Origin: Sphaerochaeta sp.
GTDB lineage: Bacteria > Spirochaetota > Spirochaetia > Sphaerochaetales > Sphaerochaetaceae
Assembly: GCA_004294855.1 (NCBI GenBank)
Contig: SHOI01000011.1
Location: forward strand, 1 to 35,873
Direction of reading: 5' to 3'
Length of the DNA: 35,873 nt
Shown: positions 29,682 through 35,873 of the stretch, piece after piece
How positions within the stretch are numbered: position 1 is the first letter of the stretch
Layout: each line of letters begins with the position of its first letter
Notes under the pieces: generated by a model
Seen by the model: the letters and a program-made list of their open reading frames with translations, nothing else
The model's database searches: none
What the model was told of the DNA's origin: nothing
Position numbers and translations under genes: made by a program

Positions 29682-30905
29682 TTATTTTCCTCGTGCCTCA
29701 AGGGAGTACGGCAGCATCGCATAGAACGCCGCACAGATCTCAAGGTCATCCACCCGGTTGATCTCGTTCGGTGCGTGAGCCTGATTCTCGTCACCGGGGC
29801 CGAAACCGATCGCCGGAATCTTGTGCCGGCCGGTGGTCGCCACGAGGTTCGTGGAGAACGTCCACTTGTCGACGACCGGCTTTTTCCCGAAGAGCGTCTT
29901 ATACGCATCGATTCCGCTCTGAACGAGGAAGTGATCCTCATCAAGCTTCCACGTCGGGAAATAGAGCTCCTGCGAATACTCCTTCTTCGTCCAACCGATC
30001 TTCTCGTAGTTGGGCATCTCGACGATGAAGGAATCGGGAGCGTCGCCGGTGGCTTTGGAGATGTACTCCCGAACCTGAGCGATCGCCATGTCGGCATCTT
30101 CACCCCACGTCAGGCGGCGGTCCAGATAGAGCATCGCATAGTCGGCGACGGCGCACTGGGAAGGTCCCTTGACATCCATCACGCTGACGGTGATCGTTCC
30201 CTTTCCGAGGAAGCCGTCCTCATCCGGCTGGAGATCCTTGTTCAGCTGCTCCATCGCAAGGGCGGCGCGGGCTGCCTTGTAGGCGGCGCTCACTCCGCGC
30301 TCGGGGGCGGAGCCGTGACAGGAGATCCCGCTCAAGATGACCCGGATCTCCATTCTTCCGCGGTGTCCGCGATAGAGGCGGCAGCTCGTCGGCTCGGTGG
30401 AAACGACCAGATCGGGCTTGAGGCCTTCCTCTTCGATCAGATACTTCCAGCACATTCCGTCACAGTCTTCCTCCATCACGGTGAAGGTGAAGTACACGGT
30501 ATACTCGCCGCCGTAGCCCAGCTCCTTGAGGATCCGGCCGGCGGTGATCATTGAAGCCGCCCCGCCCTTCTGGTCGGATGCACCTCGTCCATAGACGATA
30601 CCGTCCTTGATCTCCCCGCTGAACGGATCAAAGTTCCACAGATCGGGGTTTCCCACTTCAACGGTGTCGATATGAGCATCAAAGGCCAGCTTCTTCGGCC
30701 CGTTTCCCACTCGGCCGATCACCGAGCCGAGGCCGTCGATGTATACCTCATCAAAGCCGGCTTCCTCCAGCAGGGTAACAATCAGGCGGGCTACATCTTC
30801 CTCTTGGGAGCTGTAGCTCTTCGTCTTCACCATTTTCGAGAGGTTCTCAGCGGTGTAGGAGCGGAGTTCTTTCGCTCGAGCTTTGATCTTTTCATGCATG
30901 TTCAT
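29682..30905 (-). CDS. ygeY: YgeY-type M20 family putative selenium-metabolism hydrolase/peptidase
   Basis: SYSSQEEDVARLIVTLLEEAGFDEVYIDGLGSVIGR, LAFDAHIDTVEVG, GIVYGRGASDQKGGAASMI, YTVYFTFTVMEEDCDGMCW, GHRGRMEIRVILSGISCHGSAPERGVSA. Confidence 0.92.
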   Translation of the reverse strand: MNMHEKIKARAKELRSYTAENLSKMVKTKSYSSQEEDVARLIVTLLEEAGFDEVYIDGLGSVIGRVGNGPKKLAFDAHIDTVEVGNPDLWNFDPFSGEIKDGIVYGRGASDQKGGAASMITAGRILKELGYGGEYTVYFTFTVMEEDCDGMCWKYLIEEEGLKPDLVVSTEPTSCRLYRGHRGRMEIRVILSGISCHGSAPERGVSAAYKAARAALAMEQLNKDLQPDEDGFLGKGTITVSVMDVKGPSQCAVADYAMLYLDRRLTWGEDADMAIAQVREYISKATGDAPDSFIVEMPNYEKIGWTKKEYSQELYFPTWKLDEDHFLVQSGIDAYKTLFGKKPVVDKWTFSTNLVATTGRHKIPAIGFGPGDENQAHAPNEINRVDDLEICAAFYAMLPYSLEARGK

Positions 30906-30946
30906 CGTTGTACCTACCTTCCTTTTCGTATATATTCTTCGCCTTG

Positions 30947-32269
30947 TTACGGGGCGATAGTGTCCACTTCTTTCCATACTCGCTTGGCGACCTTCGCCGC
31001 CTCGCGGTAGATCTCATCCACATCGAGATGGGCGAATGTTCGATTCTCCATCACGACCTTCCCATCGACGATGACGCTCTCGACGCAGTTGCTGCTCATC
31101 CCCCAGATGAAGTGACTGGCGGCATTCTCCTGAACGAGCGGGGTCGGGTTGTGGTAATCGGTGATGACCAGATCGGCGACCATTCCCGCCTCGACCCGCC
31201 CGAAGGAGCCGTCGAAGTATTTCTCCACCAGCCGATAGCCCCGGTTCAGCGCCTCGACGTACTGCGGCGGCCACCAGGAGAGTCCTTCGTCCTTGTGCTT
31301 GAAGAATCCGATCTTCAGCTCCTCGAACATATTCCCACCGCAGCCGTCCGTTCCGATCAGAAGGTTCTTCACATCCTGAATGTGGGAGCAGTAGCCGACG
31401 TGGTTGTTCATGTTCGATCGGGGGTTGTGGGCGAAGAACACCCCTCGTTCATTGATCTTCCTGATCTCGTCCTCATTCAGATAGAGGCCGTGAACCAAGA
31501 GGGCGTTATCCGTCAGGAGCCCATACTCGTCGAGCCGGTCGACGATGTCCATCCCGTACCGGTGGTGGCTGTGGGCCACGTCGTACCGATCCTCGGCGAC
31601 GTGGAGGTGGATTCCCACCTTCGTCTTCTCAACGAGGTCGCCCATCAGCTTCAATCCCTCATTGGGGATCGTGAAGGGGGCGTGTCCCCCGATCATCGCC
31701 TTGACGAGGCTGCTCTTCTTCGAACGCTCGATGAAGCGGCGGCTTTCCTCCACCCCCGCCTCGACCTCGGCCATTCCGCCGTTGCGGTCGGTGATTTCAT
31801 AGCAGGTGGATCCGCGGATTCCGACCTCCTCCATCCCCTTGGCGATCGTGTCCAGAGAGCCGGCGATATAGGAGGGGCTGGCGTGGTGGTCGATCGCGGT
31901 GGTCGTCCCCGCCATGATCGCATCGAGCGAACAGATCAGGGAGCTGTAGTAGCACGCCTCCTCATCCAATCCGCGGTCCAAGCGCCACCACCACTCCTTG
32001 AGAACTTGGATGAAGTCCCTTTGGGGTCCGGCCTGGATCAGCATTCCCCGTGAAAGTCCGCTGTAATAGTGGTGGTGCGAACAGACGTTGCCCGGCATCA
32101 CCGTCTTATCGGTTCCGTCGATCACCTTCTTGGCGGCAACCCCCTTGGCGGCATCCTTGCCGACCTTGGTGATGGTGTTTCCATCGATGACGATATCGAC
32201 GCCCTCCAAAACGTGGAACGGGGGCTCGGTCTGCATGATTCGGGTATTCTTGATTACGAGATCTGCCAT
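30947..32269 (-). CDS. ssnA: putative aminohydrolase SsnA
   Basis: VMPGNVCSHHHYYSGLSRGML, WWWRLDRGLDEEACYYSSLICSLDAI, TTTAIDHHASPSYIAGSL, HLHVAEDRYDVAHSHHRYG, HNPRSNMNNHVGYCSHI, LIGTDGCGGNMFEE: close to my recollection of E. coli SsnA. Confidence 0.93.
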   Translation of the reverse strand: MADLVIKNTRIMQTEPPFHVLEGVDIVIDGNTITKVGKDAAKGVAAKKVIDGTDKTVMPGNVCSHHHYYSGLSRGMLIQAGPQRDFIQVLKEWWWRLDRGLDEEACYYSSLICSLDAIMAGTTTAIDHHASPSYIAGSLDTIAKGMEEVGIRGSTCYEITDRNGGMAEVEAGVEESRRFIERSKKSSLVKAMIGGHAPFTIPNEGLKLMGDLVEKTKVGIHLHVAEDRYDVAHSHHRYGMDIVDRLDEYGLLTDNALLVHGLYLNEDEIRKINERGVFFAHNPRSNMNNHVGYCSHIQDVKNLLIGTDGCGGNMFEELKIGFFKHKDEGLSWWPPQYVEALNRGYRLVEKYFDGSFGRVEAGMVADLVITDYHNPTPLVQENAASHFIWGMSSNCVESVIVDGKVVMENRTFAHLDVDEIYREAAKVAKRVWKEVDTIAP

Positions 32270-32272
32270 TTC

Positions 32273-35200
32273 TTACTCCTCAACCTCTCCCAGGAGGTAG
32301 CTGTAGGAGGCAAACACCTCCTCGACGATCGCGGCGACTTCATCACTGAGGCCTTCCTCTTCACCGACGAGCACTCCGTCCTTATCCAGTTCACACGGAT
32401 AGAGCCTGCCGTCGACCCGGATCAGGATCGTACCGTCTTCGACGAGGAGGCCGCTGTTGGTGGAGTTCTCAAAGTCGTCCCGGCGACTGAAAAGGGTGAA
32501 CTTCTTCTTATAGGGTCCGCCGTCATACGGGCAGAACGTTTCACAGTTTCCACACTCGTTGCAGAAGGCATCAAGGTGAAGAATCTGGAAAGGATTGTCG
32601 AACAGACCGGTATTGCGAAGATCGATCGGAACGTTCGCCCGGTTGGGGCAGACGTCGACGCACTTGTTGCAGATGTAGGAGCATTCCATGCAGCGATCCG
32701 CTTCGCGTCGGGCAAACCCTTGCTCCCCGAAAAGCTTCGAGAAGAGAATCCGGGATTTCCTGAGTTCCAGCTCTCCGAAATACTCATCCTCCTCCGCTAC
32801 CAGCTCTTCGATGGGCTGATCTTCCTCATCGTGGATGTGCTCTTCATCCTCATCGATCTCAACCCCTTCCGCTTCGAGGATCCGATCAATCGCATCCTCG
32901 ACGGCATCGCGGGCGCTGGCGATGCAGCGGACGACCGTCGAAGGTCCGCTCTGCGCGTCTCCGATGACGTAGACGCCGTCGATCGCCGAGGCCTTGCTCT
33001 TCTGATCGGTGATCGCCCACCCTTTCTCGTTGAGGGGAACACCGTACCAGGAGAAGATCTCCCCGTCCACTTTTTCCCCGATCGCGGTGATCATCGTGTC
33101 CGCCCGGATGGTGAACGTCTCATCGGAGGGAATCGGCCGTCTTCGACCGCTTGCGTCCTTTTCACCGAGGACCATCTTGCGGACGGTCAGCATGTTCCCT
33201 TCAAACCCTTCGGGATTCGCCAGATAGATGAACTCGGCTCCTTCCGCCCGGGCGTTCTCGAACTCCTCATGGTCGGCGGGCATCTCCGCCCGGGTTCGGC
33301 GGTAGATGACCGAGACATGCTCGACGCCGGGAATCCTCAAGGCCGCACGCGCTCCGTCCATCGCGGTGTTTCCTCCGCCTACGATCACGACATGCTTGCC
33401 GAGGGTGCACTTGGAGGGATCCTTTCGGAATTGACCGAGGAAATCCAGCGAGGTGATCACCCGGGTCCGATCACCGACCAGGGTCAGTTCATTGTCGATC
33501 TCGCTTCCGATCGCATAGAAGATGTGGGTGAACCCCTGCTTTTTCAGGGTTTCGACGGTGAGCTTTTTGGTATCCACCCCGAAGTGGAACTCAACTCCGT
33601 GGGCCTTGATGAACTCGACGTCGCTTTCGATCGCTTCAACGGGCAGGCGGAAGCCGGGAATGACGTGCCGCACGACTCCTCCGGCGGACTCCTCCCGTTC
33701 ATAGACGGTGGTATCGAATCCCGCCCTGGCGAGGAAGTAGGCGGCGGACAGGCCGCCGGGGCCCGCTCCGATCACCGCGGCGCGGTATTCGGTTTTTTCG
33801 GTCGCGCCCTCCCAGAGCTGCAGATAGTCGGCAAAGCCGCGCTCGACGGCGATCCGCTTCATATCGCGGATCTTCACCGCCCCCTCGTAGTCCATCCGGG
33901 TGCAGTGGAGCTGGCACTGATGATCACAGATGTGGCTGGTGATCGCAGGAAGCGCGTTCTTCTCGTAGATCACCGAAAGCGCTTCCCCGTAGCGGCCTTC
34001 GCCGACGAGCTGGACATACTCGGGGATATCCTGATGAATCGCACAGGCGTTCACACAGGGGGCGACGTAGCAGTCAACCAGCGGAAGCTGTTCATGAATC
34101 TTAATCGAATCGGTTCCTCTGAACTCTTTCGTCGTTGCCGTATAGAGTCCATCCTGGATATCGGCAACGAGCTTTTCCAACGCGGGAACATCGATGGTTT
34201 CCCGCTTCCATCCGTCACTGGATTCAAGAATCTCGACCATCTGCTTCAGGCGGGTGTATCCACCCGGCTTGAGCATATCGGTGGCGAGAGTGATCGGGTG
34301 GATTCCGCACTCAAAGAGCGCCTTGACGTTCACGGCGGTAGCTCCCCCGCTGTAGGAGATTGGAAGCTTGCCGTCAAACTCCTTGGAAAGAAGCAAGCCG
34401 ACATTGGTGGACAAGGGAAGAAGCGCCCGACCGGACATATACATCTCTTCCCCGGGCAGCTGCTCCTGGTCGTTCACCGAACCGAGGGTGTTGGTGAGCT
34501 TCACACCGAAACCGAGGCCTTTCTCCTTCGCCAGGTCCACGAGCCGATGCAGCATCTTGACCGCATCGGGGTATTGGAGGTCATTGTCGAAGCTTTCCTG
34601 TTTCAAGGTGATGTAGTCATATCCCAGATTGTCCAGGATTCTTCGGACGTTCTCATATCCCAACAGGGTCGGATTAAGCTTTACAAATGTGTTGAGGCGC
34701 TTTTCCGTAAGCATATAGGAACAGATCGCTTCAATCTCGGCCGGCGGACATCCGTGCATCGTCGAAAGAGTAACGGACGGAGTCAGATTCGGGCTAATCT
34801 TGTCGATCGTGCGAAGCAGTCTTTCCTCTTTCCCTTCCCAGGGGGTGCCTTCGAAGAGTCCTTCCTTGAGCAGGGTTTCAAGCTCGTTCCGGTAGCGGGC
34901 AAACCGCTCATCCTTGCCGGCGTCGATCATCGTGTCGATGAACGCCTGCATCCGGGGAGTCTTGATCCCTTCCAGGTTGTACCCGACGGACATGTTGAAG
35001 ATGAAGGAAGGCTTGCCGAACTCCCGATCGTTGAGCGTCGCATCGAGCACATGCAGGATGTACCACGCCTTGATGTATTCATCCGCCGCTTTGGGCAAGG
35101 TGAACTCGGTCGACCACTCGACGTTGTAGCCTTCATCCCGGGCATCGATGCAGGGCTTGTCCACCTCGAGGGTATCCAAGATCTGAACGGTCTTCAGTTC

Positions 35201-35440
35201 GATGAAGCGGCCGCCGACCAAATAGCTTGCAACGATGTTCTGGGCTAATTGGGTGTGGGGCCCTGCAGCGGGACCAAGGGCGGTGCTGCACGTCTGGCCG
35301 AAGATACCGAGCTGCTTCTCTCCCTTATCATGATAGAAGAGATCTTCACTGATGCTGAAGATAGAGCCATGATTGCGATATTCATTGACGATTCTGTGTA
35401 AGAGCTCGACAAATGGAACGGGTCGCATAATGTCCGACAT
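32273..35440 (-). CDS. ygfK: YgfK-type putative selenate reductase / FAD- and Fe-S-containing oxidoreductase
   Basis: 1055 aa; DHODH-like N-terminus, GltD-like middle (AAVIGAGPGGLSAAYFLARAGFDTTVYEREESAGGVVRHVIPGFRLP; VVIVGGGNTAMDGARAAL), C-terminal Cys clusters CMECSYICNKCVDVCP and CNECGNCETFCP. Confidence 0.93.
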   Translation of the reverse strand: MSDIMRPVPFVELLHRIVNEYRNHGSIFSISEDLFYHDKGEKQLGIFGQTCSTALGPAAGPHTQLAQNIVASYLVGGRFIELKTVQILDTLEVDKPCIDARDEGYNVEWSTEFTLPKAADEYIKAWYILHVLDATLNDREFGKPSFIFNMSVGYNLEGIKTPRMQAFIDTMIDAGKDERFARYRNELETLLKEGLFEGTPWEGKEERLLRTIDKISPNLTPSVTLSTMHGCPPAEIEAICSYMLTEKRLNTFVKLNPTLLGYENVRRILDNLGYDYITLKQESFDNDLQYPDAVKMLHRLVDLAKEKGLGFGVKLTNTLGSVNDQEQLPGEEMYMSGRALLPLSTNVGLLLSKEFDGKLPISYSGGATAVNVKALFECGIHPITLATDMLKPGGYTRLKQMVEILESSDGWKRETIDVPALEKLVADIQDGLYTATTKEFRGTDSIKIHEQLPLVDCYVAPCVNACAIHQDIPEYVQLVGEGRYGEALSVIYEKNALPAITSHICDHQCQLHCTRMDYEGAVKIRDMKRIAVERGFADYLQLWEGATEKTEYRAAVIGAGPGGLSAAYFLARAGFDTTVYEREESAGGVVRHVIPGFRLPVEAIESDVEFIKAHGVEFHFGVDTKKLTVETLKKQGFTHIFYAIGSEIDNELTLVGDRTRVITSLDFLGQFRKDPSKCTLGKHVVIVGGGNTAMDGARAALRIPGVEHVSVIYRRTRAEMPADHEEFENARAEGAEFIYLANPEGFEGNMLTVRKMVLGEKDASGRRRPIPSDETFTIRADTMITAIGEKVDGEIFSWYGVPLNEKGWAITDQKSKASAIDGVYVIGDAQSGPSTVVRCIASARDAVEDAIDRILEAEGVEIDEDEEHIHDEEDQPIEELVAEEDEYFGELELRKSRILFSKLFGEQGFARREADRCMECSYICNKCVDVCPNRANVPIDLRNTGLFDNPFQILHLDAFCNECGNCETFCPYDGGPYKKKFTLFSRRDDFENSTNSGLLVEDGTILIRVDGRLYPCELDKDGVLVGEEEGLSDEVAAIVEEVFASYSYLLGEVEE

Positions 35441-35472
35441 ATCTCACTCCTTTTGGGCTGTAGCCACCTTTC

Positions 35473-35500
35473 ATTTTATAGGAGTTTGCCGAGAAGTCAA
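35473..35500 (-). promoter_or_regulatory. candidate sigma70 promoter of the ygfK operon
   Basis: Minus strand TTGACT-N16-TAAAAT, about 33 nt from -10 edge to the ygfK start, which has an AAGGAG ribosome-binding site. Confidence 0.6.
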
Positions 35501-35506
35501 CGTAAA

Positions 35507-35524
35507 ATGCAACAAATTGCAACA
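35507..35524 (+). promoter_or_regulatory. candidate activator site ATGCAACAAATTGCAACA upstream of the ygfK -35
   Basis: Two TGCAACA copies at 10-bp spacing, 6 nt upstream of the candidate -35; 17/18 match to reverse complement of 24360-24377. Confidence 0.5.
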
Positions 35525-35603
35525 GTTGGATTTTCTCGCCGACTGTGATTTTATTGAAGAAGAAAAAGGGCTGTGGTAAAATTGAATTGGAAGGAGGGCT
35601 GTT

Positions 35604-35720
35604 ATGTTCTGGATCAACAAAGAAGATGAGAAAAAAATGGCTCTTATCGCTTTCCTCATTGTTTCTTTCCCTGTTTGGGGATTAGCCATTGTGCTTCTCC
35701 TTGCTTTTATCTTTTATTAA
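35604..35720 (+). CDS. 38-aa putative single-pass membrane small protein
   Basis: MFWINKEDEKKMALIAFLIVSFPVWGLAIVLLLAFIFY*; strong AAGGAGGG ribosome-binding site 5-6 nt upstream; charged N-terminus then one hydrophobic span. Below the ORF-track size cutoff. Confidence 0.55.
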   Translation: MFWINKEDEKKMALIAFLIVSFPVWGLAIVLLLAFIFY

Positions 35721-35873
35721 ACAATAATCTTTGTAACATCTTTTTTCCGAAGAGGGAAAAGATGGCTAATTCCCGTTTTAATATCAAAGTCTCGGCAGAT
35801 ACGATTGATGCTTCCAAGAAGCTTTAGAAGCTTTGTCTTCCCAGCACATACGGGGGGTGTTTCTGTTTTTATT

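Noticed and set aside
32069-35248. 1059-aa plus-strand ORF antisense to ygfK
   Set aside because: Shadow ORF: the minus-strand ygfK frame has clear FAD and Fe-S motifs, and the antisense translation shows no recognisable domain. Long antisense ORFs are expected from codon bias at this GC content.
35762-35827. 21-aa ORF MANSRFNIKVSADTIDASKKL* followed in frame by KLCLPSTYGGCFCFY
   Set aside because: Too short, near the window end, ends in TAG, and the preceding CATCTTTT/AAAAGATG repeat is not a convincing regulatory element; more downstream sequence is needed.

Overview
The window is dense bacterial chromosome with no gaps larger than about 350 bp. I found no rRNA, tRNA, CRISPR array or transposase. 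Positions 1-10,988 are ordinary housekeeping genes: ddl (5' truncated), dinB, uppP, trmL, proC, serS, nicotinate phosphoribosyltransferase, an N-acetylmuramoyl-L-alanine amidase, a glycosyltransferase-like protein, proB and proA. Positions 11,061-35,440 form a selenium-dependent molybdenum hydroxylase / purine catabolism island. It holds selD, an XdhC-YqeB fusion, yqeC, a FecCD-type ABC importer, adenine deaminase, an NCS2 purine permease, ygeW, xdhD, ygfM, an 8-oxoguanine-deaminase-like amidohydrolase, ygeY, ssnA and ygfK. A UDP-glucuronate-epimerase-like gene and an HI0933/YhiN-type flavoprotein gene sit inside it. The gene set resembles the E. coli ygeW-ygfK-ssnA-ygfM-xdhD region and anaerobic purine/urate degradation clusters, but differs in several ways. 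(i) No ygeX, hyuA or carbamate kinase is visible, and a second amidohydrolase sits inside the operon. (ii) The XdhC-like and YqeB maturation factors are fused. (iii) The XdhD N-terminal ferredoxin-like region has no cysteines. (iv) A near-identical 18-bp motif lies next to candidate promoters of ygfK and ygeW. (v) A structured ~215-nt gap interrupts an otherwise tightly packed operon. Family assignments come from reading the translated ORFs and recalled family motifs; no database search was run. Taxonomy is uncertain.
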